The position numbers were made by a program, and so were the translations under genes. Below, piece after piece: positions 1-5,906 of a stretch of 15,671 nucleotides of DNA (position 1 is its first letter; each line of letters begins with the position of its first letter). The notes beneath the pieces were generated by a model that saw nothing but the letters and a program-made list of their open reading frames with translations, was not told where the DNA came from and did not search any database. The stretch comes from Candidatus Rhabdochlamydia sp. (lineage in GTDB: Bacteria; Chlamydiota; Chlamydiia; Chlamydiales; Rhabdochlamydiaceae), in NCBI GenBank assembly GCA_030043815.1, contig JASHWX010000002.1, positions 1-15,671 on the forward strand, in the 5' to 3' direction.

Positions 1-511
1 GGTTGCCGATCGTCCCTTTAAAGAGCGTATCCCCAGAGAATAAAATTTTCTCCTTGGGCAAATAATAACACACGCTCCCTGCGGAATGGCCCGGGGTACA
101 GATGACTTGCACTGTCAATGCGCCGATCTGCAAAGTCTGTCCATCGACGAGAAGATGGTCTGCCTTGACTCCTTTTACCGGATACATAAGCGGAAGCTTG
201 TCGGACCCGGGATGTTCTAAGTTTGCCGCATCATCCGGGTGGATATACAGCTCAGCGCCTGTTGCCTCTTTCAACTCCGCCGCATCCCCGATATGATCCC
301 AATGGGAATGGATGAGGAGGATCTTCTCAATGATGAGCGAGAGTTCCCTACTGCGTCCTATGGCCCATTCTGAGCTCTCAAATGGCGCGTCGATCACCGC
401 GGCCTTCTTCGTCACCGGACACGCGACCAGATAAGCATTGGTTTCGATAGGCCCTGAAGGGAAAATTTCTAATATACCCCGCCCGCTCAAAAAGTTGAAA
501 TTTGGACCCAC
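1..511 (-). CDS. Metallo-beta-lactamase-fold hydrolase (glyoxalase II-like), 3' end outside window
   Basis: This is a zinc-dependent hydrolase of the MBL superfamily, probably acting on a thioester or similar small substrate in the cytoplasm; the exact substrate cannot be read from sequence. With the GTG at 511 as residue 1, the metal-binding HSHWDH motif (H-x-H-x-D-H) falls at residues 68-73, followed by TPGHSAG (third His) and SGDTLF (bridging Asp). About 170 residues are visible and the C-terminus runs off the left edge. The conserved family start (ILEIFPSGPIETNAYLV) begins at about residue 13. No ATG lies nearby in frame, so I chose GTG at 511, which has an AGGAG box (519-523) 7 nt upstream; a TTG at about 490 is the alternative. 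Both candidates lie inside the palindrome at 473-639, so the native start seems to have been displaced. It lies downstream of tRNA-Arg on the same strand. Confidence 0.85.
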   Translation of the reverse strand, partial: MGPNFNFLSGRGILEIFPSGPIETNAYLVACPVTKKAAVIDAPFESSEWAIGRSRELSLIIEKILLIHSHWDHIGDAAELKEATGAELYIHPDDAANLEHPGSDKLPLMYPVKGVKADHLLVDGQTLQIGALTVQVICTPGHSAGSVCYYLPKEKILFSGDTLFKGTIGN

Positions 512-639
512 GCGAAAGCTCCTGCGGTTGAACGATCGTAAAGCGCGCTGTATTAAATTAATACAGCTAGCTTTACGATCGTTCAACCCCAGGGCTTTGG
601 CGCGGTCGAAATTCCAACTTTTTGAGCGGGCGGGGTATA
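473..639. repeat. 167-bp imperfect palindrome, MITE-like element
   Basis: Two arms of about 80 bp face each other around A557. The outer 25 bp of each arm (TATACCCCGCCCGCTC... on the left) match perfectly, and the similarity then continues with scattered mismatches and a 2-nt length difference. The inner arms pair perfectly over GGTTGAACGATCGTAAAGC, and after a 2-bp mismatch over CTGTATTAA. Both ends carry TATA, so a TA target-site duplication (as for IS630/Tc1-mariner-type non-autonomous elements) is possible but unproven. It encodes no plausible protein. It lies between tRNA-Arg and the MBL hydrolase and overlaps the hydrolase's apparent start. RNA made from either strand would fold into a very long hairpin. 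Only one copy is visible here, so mobility is inference. Confidence 0.8.
519..523 (-). promoter_or_regulatory. AGGAG ribosome-binding site inside the palindrome
   Basis: On the minus strand AGGAG is followed after 7 nt by GTG at 511, in frame with the MBL hydrolase. It is the only good Shine-Dalgarno match near that reading frame, so it decides the start call. It belongs to the left arm of the palindrome rather than to the gene's own flank. Confidence 0.5.
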
Positions 640-643
640 ACAT

Positions 644-717
644 CGCACCGGAGAGGATTCGAACCTCTGACCACCCGGTTCGTAGCCGGGTACTCTATCC
701 AGCTGAGCTACCAGTGC
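644..717 (-). tRNA. tRNA-Arg (anticodon ACG)
   Basis: On the minus strand this reads as a 74-nt cloverleaf. The acceptor stem GCACTGG pairs with CCGGTGC (one T-G wobble). The D-arm contains AGCTCAGCTGGATAGAG. The anticodon arm CCCGG-CTACGAA-CCGGG places ACG at positions 34-36. The T-arm is AGAGG-TTCGAAT-CCTCT. The discriminator is G644 and no CCA is encoded. The A34 wobble base implies deamination to inosine by TadA, for reading CGU/CGC/CGA. The palindrome ends about 4 bp beyond the tRNA 3' end. Confidence 0.97.
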
Positions 718-779
718 ATAGGGGAATAATCATCCTGATTTTGATGATTTTCTGCAAGGAATGTGTTAAACTAAAACCC

Positions 780-1358
780 ATGGATCAAATTGATTGGGAA
801 TCTCAATGGGCTTTATTTGCGCCGAATTTTTACGATGGTTTATCCCATATTCTGCTTGCAAATGGCTCCACACTTCTTTTGAAACCAGGAGGGGGATTTG
901 GAGATTTATCGCATCCAACAACTCGCCTTGTGCTTTCGCTCATGGCGCCTCGCGTCAAAAATCAAACTGTGATTGACATCGGTTGCGGCAGTGGGATTTT
1001 ATCGATCGCAGCCGTTCTTCTGGGCGCGAAAGAGGCGATCGGCATCGATATCGATCCCGAGGCGATTAGACACGCTCAAGAAAATGCTTCTCTCAATCAT
1101 GTGGAACAAAAAATTCATTTCGCAAAGTCATTCGATGATTTGCCGCCAGGTCCCTATGTCATTGTGATAAATATGATTTTTAATGAACAAAAAAATGCAT
1201 GGGGCAGCAATCAAATCCTTCATCATTGCCCTGCAACAATCATTACTTCAGGAATTCTTCATTCTCAAAAAGCCTCTTACCTTAAACAGACTCAGCAGTG
1301 GAGTTGGCAATTAAAAGAAGCGCACGCAGAAGAAGAATGGTGCGCGTTTATATTTTAA
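780..1358 (+). CDS. PrmA-like SAM-dependent methyltransferase, short form
   Basis: A 192-residue class I methyltransferase most like the catalytic domain of ribosomal protein L11 methyltransferase (PrmA). PGGGFGDLSHPTTRL (36-50) matches the PrmA segment PGxAFGxGxHPTT. The SAM-binding motif I is VIDIGCGSGIL (64-74), motif II is IGIDIDPEAI (87-96), and a late SGILHSQ (158-164) corresponds to the PrmA SGIL motif. The usual PrmA motif near NIL is here INMIF (130-134). PrmA is normally near 290 residues; the N-terminal L11-recognition domain is absent. The ATG at 780 gives a start just before the family-like region. The frame is open far upstream through the palindrome and antisense to the tRNA, but that extension is not a credible protein. 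No strong Shine-Dalgarno precedes it. Substrate L11 is uncertain. Confidence 0.85.
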   Translation: MDQIDWESQWALFAPNFYDGLSHILLANGSTLLLKPGGGFGDLSHPTTRLVLSLMAPRVKNQTVIDIGCGSGILSIAAVLLGAKEAIGIDIDPEAIRHAQENASLNHVEQKIHFAKSFDDLPPGPYVIVINMIFNEQKNAWGSNQILHHCPATIITSGILHSQKASYLKQTQQWSWQLKEAHAEEEWCAFIF

Positions 1359-1381
1359 TACGTTCGTAATTTTCTCTTTTG

Positions 1382-1416
1382 TTGCAATACAATTGCAATT
1401 ATGTCAGAATTGCAAT
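1382..1416. promoter_or_regulatory. Triple TTGCAAT boxes upstream of the unknown gene at 1453
   Basis: TTGCAAT occurs at 1382-1388, 1393-1399 and 1410-1416. The second and third are full ATTGCAAT, which is its own reverse complement. Three copies within 35 bp in the 94-bp gap before the gene suggest an operator or a promoter region; TTGCAA at 1382 with CAGAAT at 1405 would give a weak -35/-10 pair with 17-bp spacing. No regulator can be named. Confidence 0.3.
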
Positions 1417-1452
1417 GTAGGTTTAATAACTTAATAAAAAAGAGAAATAAAT

Positions 1453-2265
1453 ATGACAACTAAATTAGGAAGATTTTTATCTCAAGATTTAAAAATTGAA
1501 TCCAATGTTATTACTGAAAACTTGGATACAATTTCACGATTTAATTTATTTTCACGCGTGGTTCATCGCAATGAGCTCGATAGCGTGAAAATTTGTGAAA
1601 ACATTGAACGAGCTCTCAAAGGAAATAAATTAAATGCCGAACAAGAAAGGTATGCAAAAATTAATTTGAAGAACATGCAAATTAAATTTGCAAAATCTTC
1701 ATCCAAAGGGGACAAGTGCACTCAAATCATCAATCAAATTTTAAATTCACTCACTCCTCAATCCGTTCACGTAGAGACCCGTAAAATTAGTCCTGGAGCG
1801 ACAGTTGCAACTCCCCCCCCTCCTATAACGCCTCTTGCGGCAGCACCTGTTGAACAAAAAGAGCCTGCCCATGTCAAAATTTTGAAGGGCAATTCTCAAT
1901 ATACAGCTATTGAAGCTCTGAGAAATGCTACAGGGACAGATACCCGGTCTGTGCAAGAGCTGCACTCTGTGCAAAAAAGCATGATTGCCAATCGCGCAAG
2001 AATGGAACAGATCGCTAAGCAATCGGGTGTGACTGAAGCAGATATTCGCTCTTGTCCCGATTTTGGCCACTTTATTCAAAGCAACGGTGAATGGCGCTCT
2101 GTGACGATCCGTAAAGAAATACAAGGTGGAATCCCCCATTTGCAACGCGTCCTCGTCAAAGCAGAGGTTGTAACGTCTGCGATTCACGAAATCCGACGTA
2201 CAGGAAAACGCTATGACGACTCGATGTTTTTGCAGCACGCAAGAGCCTTGGGCTTGATTAAGTAA
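1453..2265 (+). CDS. Unknown two-module protein (gene A), poly-C tract in linker
   Basis: A 270-residue protein that I do not recognise. Residues 1-100 are mostly helical and charged. Residues 101-135 form a Pro/Ala-rich linker (ATPPPPITPLAAAP). Residues about 185-270 form a module that recurs in the gene at 3319: both start SGVT, contain GG(I/F)P followed by a basic LV(K/E)A strand, and end (M/A)xxxGL. The N-terminal part (SVKICENIERALKG, 44-57) resembles residues 53-67 of the next gene (KVALCRNLVDFIENG). No signal peptide or membrane segment is seen. The prolines of the linker are encoded by a run of eight C (1813-1820). An AGAGA box lies shortly before the ATG. Only 13 nt separate it from the next gene, so the two are probably co-transcribed. 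Secretion as a host-directed effector is possible but unsupported by any motif. Confidence 0.85.
   Translation: MTTKLGRFLSQDLKIESNVITENLDTISRFNLFSRVVHRNELDSVKICENIERALKGNKLNAEQERYAKINLKNMQIKFAKSSSKGDKCTQIINQILNSLTPQSVHVETRKISPGATVATPPPPITPLAAAPVEQKEPAHVKILKGNSQYTAIEALRNATGTDTRSVQELHSVQKSMIANRARMEQIAKQSGVTEADIRSCPDFGHFIQSNGEWRSVTIRKEIQGGIPHLQRVLVKAEVVTSAIHEIRRTGKRYDDSMFLQHARALGLIK
1813..1820 (+). repeat. Homopolymeric C8 tract within gene A
   Basis: Eight consecutive C encode part of the TPPPPIT linker of the gene at 1453. Slippage by one base would shift the frame and remove the C-terminal module while leaving the N-terminal module intact. Poly-C/G tracts are known phase-variation sites in some chlamydial genes such as pmp10; a run of eight is short for that role. 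Confidence 0.9.
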
Positions 2266-2278
2266 GGGGGACAATAAT

Positions 2279-3157
2279 ATGGAAATTCCAGTCAACCAAT
2301 TTAAAGAGGTCATCCTTTGTCAAAATATTGACCTCGACAATCAATTGTATGGGAAGCTTCTCGATTCTTGCCCTAATACGATTTGGGAGAGGTTTGTCAT
2401 CTGGTTAAAGTCTCTCGCTGGCAATGATCATTTTGATAAAGTTGCTCTTTGCCGCAATCTTGTTGATTTCATTGAAAACGGCTTCGAAAATGGATTTTTC
2501 GATGAGATCGATCGTTCTCAAATGCAAACAGGGATTGAGAATCTCGAAGAATTGAAAAAAAAGTATGCAACGCCAACAACCTCCGAATTGCTTCAGCGCG
2601 CCATTAAACAGCTCTCTGAGTTTTCGCCACCCGAGAAGGCCAAAGAAGATTATTACGCTTCTTTAGGGATGCAAGAAGTTTTCAAAACTCAAAATTCGAG
2701 CATATTCCTTCCCAACAGAACGATCGAATACTTAGGAAAGGAAAATATCGAAACTGTATTCAAAGAGCATGAAGATGCCCTTAATAGCAAACAAATTTCT
2801 TCAGGAGAATTGTTGAATATCGCCAAAATCCGAATGGAAAAGCTCATCGAGCATAATCAAAAAATTTTAGATGAGCTGCCCAAGTATTTTAAAGCGCGCC
2901 AAGATGCGCTTAAACTGCTTTTTCCATCCCATGCAGGGCAATATAAAGAGCTTTGGAAAGGATTGACCAGCGGGCATCTGACTTTTGATCATCGGCAGTA
3001 TTATTTGCTATTCCAGGTGATGAAAAACCCGCATGAAGCACAAAAATGGCTTGAGCTTCAAGCAAACTTCCCTATGCTTCAAAGCAAAGAGAAGACAAGA
3101 ATTTTAGAAGGTCTGCTCGATCAGCGCAACCATCGCCGATTCGAAAGCAGCCTTTAA
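2279..3157 (+). CDS. Unknown helical protein (gene B)
   Basis: A 292-residue protein that I do not recognise. It is rich in Lys, Glu and Leu and looks almost entirely helical, with no signal peptide, membrane span or catalytic motif. Residues 35-112 (IWERFVIWLKSL, KVALCRNLVDFIENG, IENLEELKKKYA, LLQRAIKQL) parallel residues 33-100 of the preceding gene in order and spacing, so the two may share an N-terminal helical module. The C-terminal half (about 190-292) has no visible counterpart here. The start is firm: AAGGGGG, partly overlapping the stop codon of gene A, lies 8 nt before the ATG. It follows gene A by 13 nt and ends before a strong terminator, so A and B form one transcription unit. 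Confidence 0.85.
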   Translation: MEIPVNQFKEVILCQNIDLDNQLYGKLLDSCPNTIWERFVIWLKSLAGNDHFDKVALCRNLVDFIENGFENGFFDEIDRSQMQTGIENLEELKKKYATPTTSELLQRAIKQLSEFSPPEKAKEDYYASLGMQEVFKTQNSSIFLPNRTIEYLGKENIETVFKEHEDALNSKQISSGELLNIAKIRMEKLIEHNQKILDELPKYFKARQDALKLLFPSHAGQYKELWKGLTSGHLTFDHRQYYLLFQVMKNPHEAQKWLELQANFPMLQSKEKTRILEGLLDQRNHRRFESSL

Positions 3158-3179
3158 ACAAGTCCCCTCCAAAAAACCG

Positions 3180-3218
3180 CACCCTTTTGGGCATTTAGCC
3201 CAAAAGGGTGTTTTATTT
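3180..3218 (+). terminator. Rho-independent terminator of the A-B unit
   Basis: A perfect 13-bp stem, CACCCTTTTGGGC (3180-3192) with GCCCAAAAGGGTG (3198-3210), encloses an ATTTA loop and is followed by TTTTATTT. It lies 22 bp after the stop codon of gene B. The opposite strand has an A/T-rich flank (GGTTTTTT), so it may act in both directions. Confidence 0.92.
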
Positions 3219-3262
3219 AAGTTATTGATAATTAACATACTAAATATTTAATTTACGATCTA

Positions 3263-3312
3263 TTTTAATTTAATTAAAAACATGATATAATTATAGATAT
3301 AATAACAGAGGT
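3263..3312 (+). promoter_or_regulatory. Extended -10 promoter and RBS for gene C
   Basis: TGATATAAT (3283-3291) is a perfect extended -10 element. The -35 region (3263-3268, TTTTAA) is poor, as is common with extended -10 promoters. An AGAGGT ribosome-binding site (3307-3312) precedes the ATG at 3319 by 6 nt. The surrounding 3211-3318 stretch is very AT-rich, and I see nothing else in it. Confidence 0.55.
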
Positions 3313-3318
3313 AATAAT

Positions 3319-3780
3319 ATGACAATAAAAGCTATTGATCAAAATATAAAGATTAATGATATTTCTCAAAAACCCGTTTCTAAGAAACCGGTGATTCATT
3401 CTCAGGCCAAAAATGTTCAAGCACCTGTCGTTAAGGCAATCAGTGGACGGGCTCAAGTGATAGAAGTCACACAGTTCAAAGACTTTCTAGACGACGATAA
3501 AAAAAGAGTTCAGAAAATTGAAACGGAATCGGGTGTGACTGATACTGACCGAAGTATGCAAGGGAATTATGTAAAATCTATTTATTATCCTTCCCTCAAC
3601 AAGACTTACTTGGTCGCTTTAAAGAAAGTGCAAAGCGGCGGGTTTCCTGTCGTAAAACAAATTCTAGTCGAAGCTCATGAAATCGACCGCTACAATCAAG
3701 CAATTAAATCTACAGTTGATGTGGGCGCAAATTTAAGAGCGCGAATGCGGCAAATGGGTTTGACCGTCGAAGTGAGATAA
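3319..3780 (+). CDS. Unknown small protein (gene C), sharing the gene A C-terminal module
   Basis: A 153-residue protein that I do not recognise. Residues 1-50 are basic and polar, probably flexible (DISQKPVSKKPVIHSQAKN). Residues about 65-150 match the C-terminal module of gene A: SGVTDTD at 71-77 against SGVTEAD at 191-197, then QSGGFPVVKQILVEA (105-119) against QGGIPHLQRVLVKA, then a final MRQMGL against ARALGL. The two genes also share a 16-nt identical DNA stretch around SGVT, which suggests fairly recent duplication. There is no signal peptide or membrane segment. It has its own promoter and RBS, and its 3' end faces groEL across a hairpin. The function of the module is unknown. Confidence 0.85.
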   Translation: MTIKAIDQNIKINDISQKPVSKKPVIHSQAKNVQAPVVKAISGRAQVIEVTQFKDFLDDDKKRVQKIETESGVTDTDRSMQGNYVKSIYYPSLNKTYLVALKKVQSGGFPVVKQILVEAHEIDRYNQAIKSTVDVGANLRARMRQMGLTVEVR

Positions 3781-3791
3781 AATCTAAAGAA

Positions 3792-3824
3792 GACTCTCTG
3801 CCCTAAAGATCGGGGCAGAGAGTC
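3792..3824 (-). terminator. Terminator hairpin between gene C and groEL
   Basis: GACTCTCTGCCC (from 3792) pairs with GGGCAGAGAGTC (ending 3824), giving a 12-13-bp stem around a short loop. On the minus strand it is followed by TTCTTTAGATTTT, so it best serves groEL. The plus side lacks a clear T tract, but the hairpin may also help end gene C transcription. Confidence 0.75.
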
Positions 3825-3833
3825 GACTTCCCA

Positions 3834-5498
3834 TTACATCATATCCATTCCGCCCATACCGCCCATTCCCATTCCTCCCATGCCACCCATTCCATCCATC
3901 GGCATTGCTGCTTTAGACTTAGGCTTTGGCTTTTCAGTGATCATGGCAGCAATGGTGATGAGCAAGCCGGCTACCGATGCCGCATTGGTGAGTGCGCTCT
4001 TGGTGACGAGGACAGGATCGATGACGCCTTCCTTAATGAGATCGCCGAAAATGCCGGTAAGGCCGTTGAAGCCGTAGGCGCCTTCTTTTTCAAAGATCTT
4101 TTCAGCAATCATGTTCCCTTGCATGCCGCAGTTATTGGCAATGGCAATCGCAGGAGAGTAAGCGGCTTCGCGGATGATCTCGACGCCGATTTGTTCATCG
4201 CCTTCCAATTTGAGCTTGTCCAAACATTTAACTGCGCGAAGAAGAGCTACGCCGCCGCCGGGGACGATCCCTTCCGCAACAGCTGCGCGGGTCGCGTGCA
4301 GGGCATCTTCGACGCGGGCTTTTTTCTCTTTGAGTTCAGCTTCTGTCGCTGCGCCGACATTGATGACTGCGACGCCGCCGGCAAGCTTAGCGAGCCTCTC
4401 TTCGAGTTTTTCACGGTCGTAGTCGGAGGTGCAGTTGGCGATTTCCGCGCGGATCTGGGCGATGCGGTTTTGAATATGTTTCGCGTTTCCTGCGCCGTCG
4501 ACGATCGTGGTCTCTTCTTTTGAGATTTTGATTTTTTTAGCTTTGCCGAGAACATCGAGGTCGATGTCTTCGAGGCGCAATCCTACATCTTCAGTGACGA
4601 CTGTGCCGCCTGTGAGGATTGCGATATCTTCGAGCATGGCTTTGCGGCGGTCGCCGAATGCAGGGGCTTTCACAGCGCAAAGGGGCAGGCCGGCTTTGAG
4701 TTTATTGACGACGAGAGTGGAAAGCGCTTCCCCATCGACATCTTCAGCGATGATGAGGAAGGGGCGTTGGCCCTTTTCCATCGCTTTTTCCAAAATCGGG
4801 ATGAGGTCGCGGGCATTGGAAATCTTTTTATCTGTGATAAGGATATAGGCATTGTCGTACTCGACGGACATCTTTTCTGCATTGGTGATGAAATAAGGAG
4901 AAAGATACCCTTTATCAAATTGCATTCCTTCCACGACATCGAGCGTGGTATCGATCCCTTTGGCTTCGGCGATGGTGATGGTGCCGTCTTTGCCGACTTT
5001 TTCCATCGCTTGAGCGATGATGCCGCCGATCTCAGGATCGTTATTCGCGGAAATCGTCGCGATCTGTTTTACTTCTTCCGGCTTGCTGATTTTTGTGGCG
5101 AGCTTGTCGAGGGCCTCGTTCATCTTTTCAATCGATTTTTCGATCCCGCGTTTGACGCTCATCGGGTTGGCGCCTGCGATGACGTTTTTGACGCCGACGC
5201 TATAAATGGCTTCAGCAAGGACGATCGCCGTCGTCGTTCCATCCCCTGCGACATCGGAAGTTTTGGAGGAAGCTTCTTTAACGAGTTGTGCGCCCATGTT
5301 TTCAAACTTGTCTTTCAAGGCGATTTCTTTGGCGACAGTGACTCCGTCCTTTGTGGAAAGAGGGGTTCCGAATCCCTTGTTGATGACAACATTGCGCCCT
5401 TTGGGCCCTAATGTGACGATCACTGCCTTAGCAAGTGTCTTGACGCCCTTGAGAATGGATTTCAAGGCTTCTTCATTGAATTGCAGCATTTTTGCCAT
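3834..5498 (-). CDS. groEL: Chaperonin GroEL (Hsp60)
   Basis: The 554-residue large chaperonin subunit forms the double-ring ATPase that, with GroES, folds cytosolic proteins. Hallmarks are VTLGPKGRNVVI (28-39), the ATP-binding GDGTTTA (85-91), ATISANND, AFGDRRKAMLEDIA in the mid-protein, and VPGGGVAL in the C-terminal equatorial domain. The protein ends in a 23-residue Gly-Met tail (GGMGGMGMGGMGGMDMM), typical of canonical GroEL and lining the cavity floor. No key residue appears to be missing. A GGAG box overlapping the end of groES lies 9 nt before the ATG, and only 3 nt separate the two genes, so they form one operon. Expression is likely from the CIRCE-controlled promoter upstream of groES. 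Chlamydiae often carry several groEL paralogues; linkage to groES and the intact tail suggest this is the main one. Confidence 0.98.
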   Translation of the reverse strand: MAKMLQFNEEALKSILKGVKTLAKAVIVTLGPKGRNVVINKGFGTPLSTKDGVTVAKEIALKDKFENMGAQLVKEASSKTSDVAGDGTTTAIVLAEAIYSVGVKNVIAGANPMSVKRGIEKSIEKMNEALDKLATKISKPEEVKQIATISANNDPEIGGIIAQAMEKVGKDGTITIAEAKGIDTTLDVVEGMQFDKGYLSPYFITNAEKMSVEYDNAYILITDKKISNARDLIPILEKAMEKGQRPFLIIAEDVDGEALSTLVVNKLKAGLPLCAVKAPAFGDRRKAMLEDIAILTGGTVVTEDVGLRLEDIDLDVLGKAKKIKISKEETTIVDGAGNAKHIQNRIAQIRAEIANCTSDYDREKLEERLAKLAGGVAVINVGAATEAELKEKKARVEDALHATRAAVAEGIVPGGGVALLRAVKCLDKLKLEGDEQIGVEIIREAAYSPAIAIANNCGMQGNMIAEKIFEKEGAYGFNGLTGIFGDLIKEGVIDPVLVTKSALTNAASVAGLLITIAAMITEKPKPKSKAAMPMDGMGGMGGMGMGGMGGMDMM

Positions 5499-5501
5499 AG
5501 T

Positions 5502-5807
5502 CTATTTCTCCATGATTCCGAGGATATCTTCTTCTGACATGATCAGATATTCTGCCTGATCGTCTTCTGTCTTCACTTCTGTTCCGGCAAAGGAAGAGAA
5601 AAGAACATGGTCTCCAACGCGCACGTGCATTGGCTTCAAATTGCCTTTATCGTCCATTTTGCCCGGGCCGATAGCGACGACTTCCCCTTGACGCGGTTTT
5701 TCTTGAGCTGTTTCGGGAAGAAGAATGCCTCCCTTGGTCATTTTCATCTCTGAGCGTTTGATCAAAATCCGATCGCCGAGCGGTTTGATGTGTTGCATGA
5801 CTGGCAT
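5502..5807 (-). CDS. groES: Co-chaperonin GroES (Hsp10)
   Basis: The 101-residue lid of the chaperonin, forming a heptameric cap on GroEL. It begins IKPLGDRILIKR, has the mobile-loop region TKGGILLPETAQEKPRQGEVVAIGPG (about 24-49) with the hydrophobic GIL tripeptide that docks on GroEL, and ends with the VRVGDHVLF and EYLIMSEEDILGIME strands. An AGGAG box lies 8 nt before the ATG at 5807, which favours this start over the ATG three codons later. It is first in the groES-groEL operon, 99 bp downstream of the namZ-like gene on the same strand. No terminator is visible in that gap, so readthrough from upstream is possible in addition to its own promoter. Confidence 0.97.
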   Translation of the reverse strand: MPVMQHIKPLGDRILIKRSEMKMTKGGILLPETAQEKPRQGEVVAIGPGKMDDKGNLKPMHVRVGDHVLFSSFAGTEVKTEDDQAEYLIMSEEDILGIMEK

Positions 5808-5845
5808 GGTGAAATCTCCTATGCTGATAGTTGTTTGAAGATAGG

Positions 5846-5874
5846 AGAATACGAAAGAAATCGATTAATGTCAA
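5846..5874 (-). promoter_or_regulatory. Sigma-70-type promoter of groES-groEL
   Basis: On the minus strand a perfect TTGACA (-35, 5869-5874) is followed after exactly 17 bp by TATTCT (-10, 5846-5851). The predicted transcription start is about 30 nt before the groES ATG, leaving a short leader that contains AGGAG. Confidence 0.8.
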
Positions 5875-5878
5875 TGCA

Positions 5879-5905
5879 TTAGCAAAGAGTGCAGCGGAGT
5901 GCTAA
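5879..5905. promoter_or_regulatory. CIRCE-like operator (HrcA site), one half degenerate
   Basis: The CIRCE consensus is TTAGCACTC-N9-GAGTGCTAA. Here TTAGCAAAG (5879-5887), a 9-bp spacer, and GAGTGCTAA (5897-5905) give the exact geometry, with a perfect half-site and a half-site matching in six of nine bases. It lies 4 bp upstream of the groES -35 box and 1 bp beyond the stop codon of the upstream gene. HrcA repression of the chaperonin operon, relieved by heat shock, is the expected role. Confidence 0.75.
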
Positions 5906-5906
5906 A

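Noticed and set aside
473..639. Palindrome as an ordinary rho-independent terminator for tRNA-Arg
   Set aside because: Arms of about 80 bp and no T tract at the outer end do not fit a terminator, though incidental termination is possible.
438..779. In-frame upstream extension of the methyltransferase gene through the palindrome and tRNA region
   Set aside because: The frame is open, but it reads the repeat arms and the antisense strand of tRNA-Arg (the familiar spurious IRTSDHPVRSRVLYPAELP string); methyltransferase similarity begins only after the ATG at 780.
3880..3960. Tandem repeats at the groEL 3' end
   Set aside because: They encode the usual Gly-Met tail of GroEL and need no other explanation.
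4119..5411. Long open frames on the plus strand across groEL
   Set aside because: They are antisense shadows of the GroEL codons; the minus-strand translation is an unambiguous full-length GroEL.
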